From Actinomycetes bacterium (GTDB lineage: Bacteria > Actinomycetota > Actinomycetes > S36-B12 > UBA10799): DNA of 14,060 nt. Below the pieces are notes generated by a model. That model saw only the letters and a list, made by a program, of their open reading frames with translations, made no database searches and had not been told where the DNA came from. Positions within the stretch are counted from its first letter, which is position 1. Every line of letters begins with the position of its first letter. The position numbers and the translations under genes were made by a program. The stretch lies in NCBI GenBank assembly GCA_029779995.1, contig JAKOZM010000305.1:1-14060 (forward strand). Reading direction: 5' to 3'. Positions 6,672 to 13,648 of this stretch are shown here, piece by piece.

Positions 6672-7979
6672 ATGTATGTCGGGGTTGTGGGTGCACTGCT
6701 GTCGGTGGTTCTGACTCTTTCGGGACAGGTCGCGCAGGCCCCGCCCGGCCAGGTGGTCACGTCGACGCCGAGCGCATCCGTGTCTGCGGTGTCCAGCGGT
6801 GCGAGCGTGTGGATCCGGCGGGCCCCGGGCGGGCGCCACGAGATGCTGCAAATCTGGCGTCAAGGCAAGCAGGTACGCATCTACAGCGATGACGGTGGCT
6901 ACCCCGGCGACGGCAAACACTGCAGCTGGGGTACCCAGCGCAATGGCCGCTTCAGCGGGATGCAGCAACGTGTGGCCCCCAACCCGATCCGCACGCGATT
7001 CGGTCTGAAGCAGAAAGGCTCCAAGCTGTGGACCCCCGGCTTCACCGACGGTGCTGGTCAGGATCGCCGCCCCTGGCGCCGCGGCTCGCTGGAGAAATAC
7101 CACCAACTTGTGCCGCAGTCACAGCAGAACCCGGGCACATGGTGCCTGACCCAGCATCCGTTGCCCGCAAAGTCCACCGCCACCTACTGGTTCACACGCG
7201 GTAATCCGCCCTTTGCGGGATCCATGATCGTGGTGACCAGCGCAGATACCGTCTACGTCTACGGGCACTACTACGAGGGCAAAGCGTGCTACCTCGGCAG
7301 GATCGGGGCAACCAGCGTGCAGCTCAATGGTGCCCACGAGTACGCGTCCATCGCGCGGTTCTCCGAAACCTGGCCCCTGGACACAGGAAAAGTGCGGCCA
7401 ACACCGACCACGTACGGGACTTCAGGTGAGTGGCGCCAGGTCAGTCGCAGGGCAGCCAAGCGGCCCTTCAAGGAAGTCGGCCACCTGCGTGACGTGCAGG
7501 ACGTGCAGAAGAAGTGCCGGTGGGCTGGACTCTCGATTCCACCCGCCGCCTCGGAACCGGCCCCGCAGCCACCTGCTCCCGTGCTGGCGCCACCGCCGCC
7601 ACCGTCACCACCAGCGCCGGCCTCGCCTTCGCCGACACCCCCTCCTCCGCCTCCTCCACCACCCCCGCCGTCGGCAGTGATCGTGGTGAACACGTGCAAC
7701 ACGTACAACAACTGTGACTACTGGAACCCGATCTGGGTGCACGCGAATCCGGCCGTTTCCAGCCGTATCGCGGACGTGTATCGAGGGACCTCGTTGACTG
7801 CTCGATGCTGGGCGATCGGCAAACAACTCACCGACGGCAGCAACCAGACGACCGAGGACGACGCGCGCCAGTTCACCTCCTCGTTGTGGTACGGGATCGA
7901 TTGGAACGGTGGCCGAGGCTACGTGCCGGCGGTCTGGACGACCAAGCGGGAAGACCACCTCGGCCTGCCTGGGTGCTGA
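6672..7979 (+). CDS. Secreted YPGDG-domain protein with polyproline spacer and C-terminal SH3 domain
   Basis: This is a 435-aa protein. ATG 6672 is preferred because GGGGGA sits eight bases upstream; the longer frame from TTG 6651 would place that site inside the gene. The signal peptide ends near A23 (A-Q-A). Residues about 40-170 form a domain with 'IYSDDGGYPGDGKHC-S-W', homologous to the whole of the 10097-10537 protein. A further region (about 170-285) contains 'VYVYGHYYEGKACYLGRI'. A Pro/Ala/Ser-rich spacer spans about 290-336 and includes eleven Pro in a row (7638-7670). The last 100 residues ('VNTCNTYNNCDYWNP', 'SRIADVYRGTSLTARCWAIG', 'WYGIDWNGGRGYVPAVW') are a bacterial SH3-type domain, common in wall-associated proteins. 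I infer a protein spanning or bound to the cell wall; its activity is unknown. The 8011 gene follows 31 bases later. Confidence 0.85.
   Translation: MYVGVVGALLSVVLTLSGQVAQAPPGQVVTSTPSASVSAVSSGASVWIRRAPGGRHEMLQIWRQGKQVRIYSDDGGYPGDGKHCSWGTQRNGRFSGMQQRVAPNPIRTRFGLKQKGSKLWTPGFTDGAGQDRRPWRRGSLEKYHQLVPQSQQNPGTWCLTQHPLPAKSTATYWFTRGNPPFAGSMIVVTSADTVYVYGHYYEGKACYLGRIGATSVQLNGAHEYASIARFSETWPLDTGKVRPTPTTYGTSGEWRQVSRRAAKRPFKEVGHLRDVQDVQKKCRWAGLSIPPAASEPAPQPPAPVLAPPPPPSPPAPASPSPTPPPPPPPPPPPSAVIVVNTCNTYNNCDYWNPIWVHANPAVSSRIADVYRGTSLTARCWAIGKQLTDGSNQTTEDDARQFTSSLWYGIDWNGGRGYVPAVWTTKREDHLGLPGC
7638..7670 (+). other. Run of eleven proline codons
   Basis: Eleven consecutive Pro codons encode residues 323-333 of the YPGDG-SH3 protein. 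Synonymous codons are mixed (CCC, CCT, CCG, CCA), so this is not a simple DNA repeat. Such runs stall ribosomes and need EF-P, which implies the rigid spacer is kept by selection. Confidence 0.7.
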
Positions 7980-8010
7980 GGTTCCGGCGAGGCTGATGAA
8001 AGGGGATCTT

Positions 8011-8466
8011 ATGAGGGCGGCGTTGGGTGTGGCGGTCGCGACGGTCGGGCTTTCGCTTAGTTCTGTGGCTCAAGCATCCGCCGATGTGACGACCGTGTAC
8101 ATGACCACGCAGGAGTCCTGCGGCCTTCAGTGCACTGTCGCGATGATGCAGATCGATGGCTCTCGGGTTCGGGTCACGATCAACTACCCCCAGTCCGGCG
8201 GATACGGGTCGATCGGATGGATGAAGCGCCGAGGCGATCGCGTGAAGGGATGGGTGGGTATCGGCGACTGCTCCAGGCAACGCGAAGTGCTCAAGGTCGA
8301 GGGCCATGGTTCAGCTACCCATTTGGAGGGCATGGTCGTTCGCTCCAAGGCGCAGACTCAAGCCTTCGTGGAGCGTCACCCCAGTCTCGGTCTCTTTGTT
8401 CCTGACGGGCCGATCTGGACCAGCATGAAGCAGTGGCGCAAGTCGTCCACGGAGTTCTGCGGCTAG
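8011..8466 (+). CDS. Small secreted protein of unknown function
   Basis: This is a 151-aa protein. ATG 8011 is chosen over the in-frame ATG 7996 because AAAGGGGATC lies just upstream of 8011. A Sec signal peptide ends at about A24 (A-S-A). The mature part starts 'DVTTVYMTTQESCGLQCTVA' and has four Cys, the last in the C-terminal F-C-G, which suggests two disulfides. Alternating strands ('SRVRVTINY', 'GDRVKGWVGIGDC') point to a small beta-rich fold. I recognise no family. It follows the YPGDG-SH3 gene by 31 bases and is probably in the same transcript; a hairpin lies right after its stop. Confidence 0.78.
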   Translation: MRAALGVAVATVGLSLSSVAQASADVTTVYMTTQESCGLQCTVAMMQIDGSRVRVTINYPQSGGYGSIGWMKRRGDRVKGWVGIGDCSRQREVLKVEGHGSATHLEGMVVRSKAQTQAFVERHPSLGLFVPDGPIWTSMKQWRKSSTEFCG

Positions 8467-8467
8467 A

Positions 8468-8501
8468 GCCCCACCGGCCCAAGTAGCCGGTCGGCCGGGG
8501 C
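8468..8501 (+). terminator. GC-rich hairpin after the 8011 gene
   Basis: GCCCC pairs with GGGGC and the inner GGCC pairs with GGCC, with a 3-nt bulge on the 5' arm. It begins two bases after the TAG stop at 8464-8466. There is no T-tract, so termination by it is only likely, as often in high-GC actinobacteria. The following 8502-8684 holds only the upstream region of the next gene, with a possible TAGGAT -10 at 8649-8654. Confidence 0.35.
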
Positions 8502-8684
8502 CGTGACAGCTTGGTCGATTCTGTGGTCGGCGGTGCCAGCCCTGCGCGCCACTTGTGGCTGGGCCGGCATTGGTGCTGGACCTCCCGGCTGAGTGCGTGG
8601 GGGGTTGCGGACTGCGAAGTTGAAGTGGATCGGTCGTCATGGAAGGACTAGGATCCTCTTGTCGGAGCACAAAGGGGGATCTGA

Positions 8685-9191
8685 GTGAGAGCGCGCGTGA
8701 TCCGCGATTCGGCGCTGCGACTAATGACGGTCGTATTCCTGATGTGTCCTGTGACGTTGGGAGCGTCACAGGTCCACGCTCAGGCGCCGCACCCGAGCGA
8801 GGGCGCCGTGGCACCCAACTCCGCGAAGGCCGCTGAGGCGCCGTTCCGAGGGGTCCGCTACTTCTATGTCCCAAGCCAGAAGCGCTACCGTGCCGTCAAG
8901 TTCTCGACGGGCAAGTTGATGCCCGCAGGGTTTCTCGCATGGTCATTCTCGTCCGGCAAAGACGGTGAGTCATGCTTCAACGGTCGCGGAGGCGACACGC
9001 TTTGGGCGGGCCGGGTCTTTGTTCCGCGAGACGGAAGGGACTATCGCGTGACCTTCTCCCTCGATGATCTCCTCGTTGGCCGCCCCACGAGTTCTCCACC
9101 ACAGTGGTTCAAGAAGCGAGCCAGGCAGCAGCGCAACTCCACAGGGTATTGCGGCTTCGGTTTCGCCTGGCCATCGGCGCCTCCCACCTAG
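8685..9191 (+). CDS. Small secreted protein of unknown function
   Basis: This is a 168-aa protein starting at GTG 8685, with AAAGGGGGATC upstream. The leader has Arg residues at 2, 4 and 7, a hydrophobic core and a likely cleavage after A34 (H-A-Q-A). A short Ala/Pro/Ser-rich linker follows. The body contains 'VRYFYVPSQKRYRAVKFSTG', 'AWSFSSGKDGESCFNGRGGD' and a C-terminal 'STGYCGFGFAWPS', giving two Cys in the mature part. I recognise no family. It resembles its neighbours only in size, export signal and sparse Cys. It converges on the minus-strand operon ending at 9595. Confidence 0.75.
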   Translation: MRARVIRDSALRLMTVVFLMCPVTLGASQVHAQAPHPSEGAVAPNSAKAAEAPFRGVRYFYVPSQKRYRAVKFSTGKLMPAGFLAWSFSSGKDGESCFNGRGGDTLWAGRVFVPRDGRDYRVTFSLDDLLVGRPTSSPPQWFKKRARQQRNSTGYCGFGFAWPSAPPT

Positions 9192-9594
9192 GCAGTACTT
9201 CTCGATCGGGGAGATAACGAGTCGTGGGCTCCAGAGCGGGGGAACGGCCCGTTTCGTCGATGGGACCTAAAGCCGTGGGGCAGGTCTGGAGCAGGTCGAA
9301 GGCCCGATCGGCGCATCAGATCAGATGTTCCCCTTGCGACCGTGTACAAGACGACCCTGCCGGCGATGGCGTTTTCGACGTCGGCGATCGTCGTGCTCCG
9401 GCTCTTTAGCCGGTGATCGGTTACTCCCATGCCGGCCCGGCTCGCAGTACCCTCGCGGCAGGTCACCCAGCACCGACGGCATCCACCGTTCATCGCCGGC
9501 ACATCGCTTGGGTAGGTGGCTGGCGACTGCTCTGGTATAGGGGGTTTCAGCGTGCCAGGTGGGGGCCTTGCGGACTTCAGCTCATCGCCATCGC
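9192..9594. other. Convergent intergenic region
   Basis: These 403 bases lie between two converging transcripts. A small perfect hairpin (CCGGCT, loop CTTT, AGCCGG) at 9398-9413 is the only clear structure and could end transcripts from either side. Open frames crossing the region lack binding sites and look like chance frames. I see no other gene here. Confidence 0.5.
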
Positions 9595-10091
9595 TCAGCA
9601 GGGCTTGTACTTCTCCCCGCGATGCTCCCACACTAACTCGCAGGAACCCGTTCCCGGGTTGCGCTTCTTGACCAGGATGTAGGGCTGCCCCGTCCAGCCG
9701 TCCGGCGGTGCGCCGCTGAACGACACCCTGACCCTCGAAACATCGTGGCATTGCGACGCAACGCGGTCTGGTAGCCACGGAAGGCCTTGACCATTTCCGG
9801 TCGGCTGAACGTGAACCGCGCGGGGTACTTGAGGAACGGACCCTCCGCACAGCTGATTGCGCAGGTGTTCACCACATAGTCGCCCGAAGCAGTCACGGTT
9901 CTCGCGGTCCGCCGCGACCACCGCATCCCCTGGGTCCAGATGTCGGCGTGGTAGCACCACAGGTATATCCGCTGGGGTTTGATCGCCGGACGCATGCAGG
10001 TCCAGACCTTCGCCGTTGGTGCGGCGTGGCCGGGCGTCGTGATGGTCACCGTACTCAGAAGGGCGACGGCGACTACTGAACCTGGTCTCAT
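9595..10091 (-). pseudogene. Frameshifted secreted protein, paralogue of the 10531-10956 protein
   Basis: This is the last gene of the four-gene minus-strand operon. Translation probably starts at ATG 10091, with AGGG eight bases upstream; GTG 10100 overlaps the previous stop as GTGA and is an alternative. The signal peptide ends near 'GHA'. The first frame gives 'KPQRIYLWCYHADIWTQGM' and 'LKYPARFTFSR', matching 'RPQPALVDLNCQHAD' and 'LPARVTVSR' in the second operon gene. That frame then runs into Arg/Ser/Thr-rich nonsense to a stop at 9633. Another frame carries a convincing C-terminus: 'VRVSFSGAPPDGWTGQPYIL', ending in K-P-C and TGA at 9597-9595. A single indel near 9740-9750 explains this. 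It is either a real frameshift, leaving a truncated protein, or a sequence error. Function unknown. Confidence 0.68.
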
Positions 10092-10096
10092 CGTCG

Positions 10097-10537
10097 TCAC
10101 CCTGCTAACAGGCGGTGGGTCCGGCACCGTGCGTCGGAGTGGGTGCCCGCCTTGGGGACCATGCGTGCGAAGTGTTCCACAGTGGATTCGTGCCGGGAGG
10201 CGAGGCTCGCGTCGAGGCCTTTGACTCGCATGAGAGAGCCCGAGCGTGGAAGCGTCAGTGTGAGTTGGGCGGGGTCCGTCTCAGCGCCCTGGATCCTGCC
10301 TGGGAAGGTCGTGCCGCGCACAGTGCACCAGCCGCACTCCTGGCCGTCACCCGGGTAGACGCCGCCATCGTGGTAGAAGCGCACGTTTATTCTTGAGCGC
10401 CACATGTGTCGCAGTCGGCTGGCTCGAGGCGTCGCTGTGAATCCAGACTGACGGCCTGATGGAATACGGGCGGCCTGGCTTGGAGCGGCGGCGCCCAGGA
10501 GGTTCAGGCCGGCTACCAGTAACGAGACCCTCAGCAT
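10097..10537 (-). CDS. Secreted YPGDG-domain protein, third gene of operon
   Basis: This is a 146-aa protein starting at ATG 10537 and ending at TGA 10099-10097. Its start overlaps the previous gene's stop by seven bases (ATGCTGA), which suggests translational coupling. The signal peptide ends near A22 (S-Q-A). The mature protein contains 'VRFYHDGGVYPGDGQECGW', then 'HFARMVPKAGTHSDARC'. These line up with 'VRIYSDDGGYPGDGKHCSW' and 'YHQLVPQSQQNPGTWC' in the 6672 protein. It is therefore a single-domain version of that protein's N-terminal module without the polyproline spacer or SH3 domain. Three or more conserved Cys suggest a disulfide-stabilised exported fold. The function is unknown. Confidence 0.8.
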   Translation of the reverse strand: MLRVSLLVAGLNLLGAAAPSQAARIPSGRQSGFTATPRASRLRHMWRSRINVRFYHDGGVYPGDGQECGWCTVRGTTFPGRIQGAETDPAQLTLTLPRSGSLMRVKGLDASLASRHESTVEHFARMVPKAGTHSDARCRTHRLLAG

Positions 10538-10956
10538 GGCCTTGCCACCCTCGCCGGGACCCAGCCCTGGCCAAGATCACAGGTGAGGACGTAGCGCAAT
10601 CGCCGGGACAGTCCGTCCCGGTCGCGCCGTTTCCCCCAGAGCGTCACAGTGAGCCTCGTGTAGGCGGTCGTCCCGGCCAGTGTGCGGGCCCGGCTGACGG
10701 TCACCCGGGCGGGCAGGGTCATCAGGCCGGTGCCGTCGGAAGCGCTGTAGTTAGGGTAGTTGAAGGATCCCCGCGCGCGACGCCCGCTCCAAGCGAGAGA
10801 CGTCAGGTATGCATCTGCGTGCTGGCAGTTGAGATCGACGAGGGCTGGCTGGGGACGGATACTGGCGCAATCCCAAAAGACCCCCGGTGTGGCGGCCTGG
10901 GCCGGTGCGGCGGCAACGGCGGTGCAGGCCGCCAGGAGGATCGGAAGGGCTCTCAT
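10531..10956 (-). CDS. Small secreted protein, second gene of operon
   Basis: This is a 141-aa protein starting at ATG 10956, which overlaps the upstream stop as ATGA. Longer starts in this frame would run through the first operon gene and lack a signal peptide at their front. There is no strong ribosome binding site, as expected for coupled re-initiation. The leader 'MRALPILLAACTAVAAAPAQA' is a typical Sec signal. The mature part has C-A-S-I-R-P-Q, 'LNCQHADAYLTSLAWSGRRA', 'LPARVTVSR' and a late T-C-D-L plus a C-terminal Cys. It is clearly paralogous to the fourth operon gene, so one arose from the other by tandem duplication. No known family recognised. Confidence 0.8.
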   Translation of the reverse strand: MRALPILLAACTAVAAAPAQAATPGVFWDCASIRPQPALVDLNCQHADAYLTSLAWSGRRARGSFNYPNYSASDGTGLMTLPARVTVSRARTLAGTTAYTRLTVTLWGKRRDRDGLSRRLRYVLTCDLGQGWVPARVARPC

Positions 10957-11501
10957 CGTGACTCGCACGCGGGTTGGTTCTGCTGGCCGAGTCCGCCGGA
11001 CTGGAGCCGGTGCATGTTTGCCCGGTCGTGCCAGGTCTTCACCGACGGCGTGGCCCACACGGCCAGGTTGTAGTGCCCGGGCGCGGCCTCGGGCGTGCTG
11101 TCGTCGATCCAGCGCTTGGAACTGAACCGGAGCGTCGCGGTGCTCCGGTTTGTCCCAGCCCAGCACCAGGAGCCTTTCTTGCCCCGCCGCTTCAGCGCCA
11201 CCGTGGGCGTGCCTCCCAGCAGGCCGTAGGGCATGTCGACGATCTCGAAGGCCATGCCTTTGGTCGTTGACGTGGGAACCCGCAATGTCGCCGTGCCACC
11301 TTCGACAGTGGCCGACTTCCAGTAGATGTCGTTCATGCCGTTGGAAGCGAAGTAGTCTCGTGCGTTGACCGCCCGGACCTCGCATCCTTCGCAGTCGAAC
11401 CAGACCGTGATGGTCGTGGTTCCGGCAGCGTGGGCCGGTGTGATTCCGGCGGCCATCGCCATGCCAACGCTTGCCGCAATGCTGAGTTTTAGTCCGCGCA
11501 T
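10953..11501 (-). CDS. Small secreted protein, first gene of operon
   Basis: This is a 182-aa protein starting at ATG 11501, directly after GGGGGAGAAA. The open frame extends upstream to 11903 but has neither signal peptide nor binding site there. The signal peptide ends near 'AHA' (about residue 25). The mature protein begins with 'TTITVWFDCEGCEVRA', a CxxC motif in a strand, continues through 'YWKSATVEGGTATLRVP' and 'GSWCWAGTNRSTATLRF', and ends 'LGQQNQPACESR'. Four Cys could form two disulfides. It looks beta-rich. I know similar exported hypothetical proteins with a C-x-G-C strand and a C-W-A-G-T motif in actinobacteria, but none with a function. It leads a four-gene operon. Confidence 0.8.
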   Translation of the reverse strand: MRGLKLSIAASVGMAMAAGITPAHAAGTTTITVWFDCEGCEVRAVNARDYFASNGMNDIYWKSATVEGGTATLRVPTSTTKGMAFEIVDMPYGLLGGTPTVALKRRGKKGSWCWAGTNRSTATLRFSSKRWIDDSTPEAAPGHYNLAVWATPSVKTWHDRANMHRLQSGGLGQQNQPACESR

Positions 11502-11544
11502 TTTCTCCCCCTTCGCGCCCGGGCCCCCGCCGGGTCGCGACATC

Positions 11545-11572
11545 ACCCTACCGTGGAATCCCACGCCAGCAA
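11545..11572 (-). promoter_or_regulatory. Promoter of the four-gene minus-strand operon
   Basis: On the minus strand TTGCTG (11572-11567) and TAGGGT (11550-11545) are 16 bases apart. The -10 lies 43 bases before ATG 11501. The -35 overlaps the start of an inverted repeat (11571-11610). Confidence 0.45.
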
Positions 11573-11610
11573 TGATCGGTGGGCTCCCGCGGCTCGGGAG
11601 CGGGATCATT
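11571..11610. repeat. Nested inverted repeat next to the operon promoter
   Basis: An outer pair (AATGATC / GATCATT) encloses an inner pair (CTCCCG / CGGGAG, loop CGGCT). The outer arm overlaps the proposed -35. It could be an operator or a terminator for a transcript arriving from the right. The core GGATCATTGATC-like stretch (11603-11614) is shared with the palindrome at 2147-2173. Confidence 0.45.
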
Positions 11611-12006
11611 GATCGGCAAGCGTGAGAATCGCTCGGTGCCGGAGGTCTCTCCGGTGTGCACGGTATGTGATGTTCTGACACCTCCAGGAGGACTCTCGCG
11701 ATGCTGAGGCACGTAGCCTCCCTCCCGACAACCGGGACCAGCGTGACGTGCTGGCGCAAGCCTTGAGCCACAGCGAGGGCTCGGTGGTTTGGTCCGTCGC
11801 GGTGGGACTGGCGATCGGGTCGTACTGCCGGGCTTTGGGCATGAGCCACCCACTGGTCTTTGCCGGCCAATGAGGTGGGGGAGTAGCCCTTCGAGCGAAG
11901 CACCGCCTTGCTGACAGCGAATAGGCGTCGGCGACAAGTCGCTGCTGTGGCACCACGATGCAGGCCAGTGGGCTCTTGATGCTCGCGCCACCTTCGGCCA
12001 TTCCAG
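11611..12006. other. Intergenic region without a supported gene
   Basis: About 400 bases lie between the operon promoter and the stop of the interrupted gene. Several open frames cross it, mostly Arg/Ser/Ala-rich on the minus strand, with no binding site, signal peptide or domain. A decayed gene is possible but I cannot support one. Confidence 0.4.
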
Positions 12007-12508
12007 TCACCGGGGTTCGCTGTTGCGCAGATTGTCCTGTAAGCCGGGTAGTTGACGTTCCAGAAGGCGTTTGACTACGACGTCGTTGCGCTTCGAGTAC
12101 TGCCCCGCAGTCGACTTCCATAGGCCGTACCAGCAATCGAACGCACAGCTGGGCGTGTTGGGCACCAGCCTGAGGAAGTTGCCGATGCCCGTGCGGCCTC
12201 GCGCCAATGCTGCGTCGAGCTCGTCGCGGGCAGCCGCAATGCCGGGCGCACCTGAAACGTCAATGATGCTGAGCTCGGTCTGCATCCGCTTCCACCGGGC
12301 CGGGCTGCGGCGCAATGCGGTGTACATGTCACTGCCGGTGCTCGACGTGGTGAAGTAGGGGTTCAGGGCGTCACGCTTGTGCTTGAATTCGTACGCCACG
12401 GCCTGCACACGGTCCAGCGCCTGCTGCTTGCGCGTGTATTCCTTCGCGGTCTCGGCGAGTCTCGATAGGTTCTTCTCCATGTTCTGTGCCTGATCTGCCG
12501 TCACAGGA
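12007..12508 (-). pseudogene. C-terminal part of a gene interrupted by an IS3-family element
   Basis: About 166 codons remain, read on the minus strand out of the IS and ending at TGA 12009-12007. The peptide is strongly helical: 'QAQNMEKNLSRLAETAKEYT' then 'RKQQALDRVQAVAYEFKHKR', followed by 'ARDELDAALARGRTGIGNFL', two close Cys in 'TPSCAFDCWYGLW', and a last helix 'KRNDVVVKRLLERQLPGLQD'. The frame continues upstream into the IS end with no start before it, and the internal ATG at 12480 has no binding site. The native N-terminus should therefore lie beyond the right edge of the window. I do not recognise the family; a helical-bundle protein is all that can be said. It may still be translated from IS sequence, but it has lost its own start. 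Confidence 0.65.
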
Positions 12509-12536
12509 TGAGGTGTTTCTGACTTTGCGATAGAGA
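12509..12536 (+). repeat. Terminal inverted repeat, orfB-side end of the IS
   Basis: It reads TGAGGTGTTT then CTGACTTTGCGATAGAGA. The last 18 bases match the other end with one difference (T for C). Confidence 0.7.
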
Positions 12537-12547
12537 ACCGCGGCGAA

Positions 12548-13648
12548 TCAAACAACATCGTCGGGCCCCTTGCTGGTCTTAGTGTTTCGTTGGGCGCGGT
12601 GGTTGGCAAGGCGGCGGAGTCGGGCCTGTTCCAGGCCGGCTTCACGGGCCTTACGGATCGCCTCGCCGCGGCCCTCGTGTTCGTCGTCGGGGGTGACGTA
12701 GCCGATCCCGGCGTGCAGTCGGACGGTGTTGTAGTGCTCGCGTGTGACGGCGAGCTCGGCACGTAGCGTGGCCGGGTCCCGGATGGCGAGCAGGTGCGGG
12801 TTCTCGATCTTGATGGTCCCGTTCAGCGACTCGATCCAGGCCTGGTCGGTCGGGGTGCCCGGCCGGCCGAAGTGCTGAGCGATCGCGCACAGGGCGAGGA
12901 ACTCCCGGGTCGACCCCGAGGTCATCTGTGGTCCGTTGTCGCTCACGGCGAGCAGGATCGGTCGGGTCTGGTCATCGGCGCTGATGTCGACCCGTCCGTC
13001 GTCGTGGCGGGCATCGACGGCCTCGAGCAGTCCCTCGGCCTGCAGGGCGGCGGTGAAGGCGAGTTCGACCTGGGTGGAGGTTTCCTCGACCGAGACGATC
13101 TCGGTGATCCATTTGCGTGAGACCAGGTCCTCGATGATCAGCACCGCCATGCCAGCTCTGGTGAAGTGGGTCGTGTCGAAGATCCAGATGCTGTTCGGGG
13201 TGTAGTCGGCCCACTCGGGGAAGGGTCGCTTCTTCGACCGTCCGGGCCGCGGACGTGGACGAAAGTGCAGGTCAGCGACGTGGAGCACCCGTCGCACGGT
13301 GGACGGGGAGACCCATACCCGGGACAGGTAGGAGCCGCGGTGGGCGAGTTTGCGGTGGGACCGGTCGACCTCACCCCACTGCTCGAACAGGGCCAGGATC
13401 TCGGCTGCCTCCTCGGGCAAGATCCCGTGCATCGGGAACCCGCCCGGCGACTGGTCGGCCAGCCGGCCGCGGGCCCGGCGGGCGTACCAGCGGTGGGTGC
13501 GGACCTCGCCGACCTCAAGCGCCCGGCAGGCGCGGCGGATACTCCAGCCGGCATCCACGGCCCCGTCGATGAGATCGAGCAGCCCTGCCTTGGTGGCCGC
13601 ATCCACCCGGCGCGGGACTCGGCCACTCAGCCCCAACCGTCTTTTCCC
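12548..13648 (-). CDS. IS3-family transposase OrfB (DDE catalytic part, made by -1 frameshift)
   Basis: OrfB supplies the catalytic domain of the OrfAB transposase. It has no convincing start of its own: its frame is entered from orfA by slippage at 13642-13648, giving '...VEGK' followed by 'RRLGLSGRVPRRVDAATKAG'. An IS3-type helical region comes first ('SHRKLAHRGSYLSRVWVSPS'), then the rve core. The first Asp is in 'IWIFDTTHF' (13175-13177), the second in 'SDNGP' (12938-12940), and Glu in 'WIESLNG' (12830-12832). Exactly 35 residues separate the second Asp from the Glu, as in IS3 enzymes. The tail has 'HYNTVRLHAGIGYVTPDD'. It ends at the stop at 12548 inside the element. It looks intact. Confidence 0.85.
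   Translation of the reverse strand, partial: GKRRLGLSGRVPRRVDAATKAGLLDLIDGAVDAGWSIRRACRALEVGEVRTHRWYARRARGRLADQSPGGFPMHGILPEEAAEILALFEQWGEVDRSHRKLAHRGSYLSRVWVSPSTVRRVLHVADLHFRPRPRPGRSKKRPFPEWADYTPNSIWIFDTTHFTRAGMAVLIIEDLVSRKWITEIVSVEETSTQVELAFTAALQAEGLLEAVDARHDDGRVDISADDQTRPILLAVSDNGPQMTSGSTREFLALCAIAQHFGRPGTPTDQAWIESLNGTIKIENPHLLAIRDPATLRAELAVTREHYNTVRLHAGIGYVTPDDEHEGRGEAIRKAREAGLEQARLRRLANHRAQRNTKTSKGPDDVV

Noticed and set aside
7289..7711. Gly-rich minus-strand open frame of 140 aa
   Set aside because: The Gly run is the complement of the proline codons of the SH3 protein.
10957..11385. Upstream extension of the second operon gene
   Set aside because: It overlaps the whole first operon gene and lacks a signal peptide; the internal ATG at 10956 gives a perfect signal peptide.
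11502..11903. Upstream extension of the first operon gene
   Set aside because: ATG 11501 has GGGGGAG and a signal peptide directly after it, and the promoter-like site falls inside the supposed extension.
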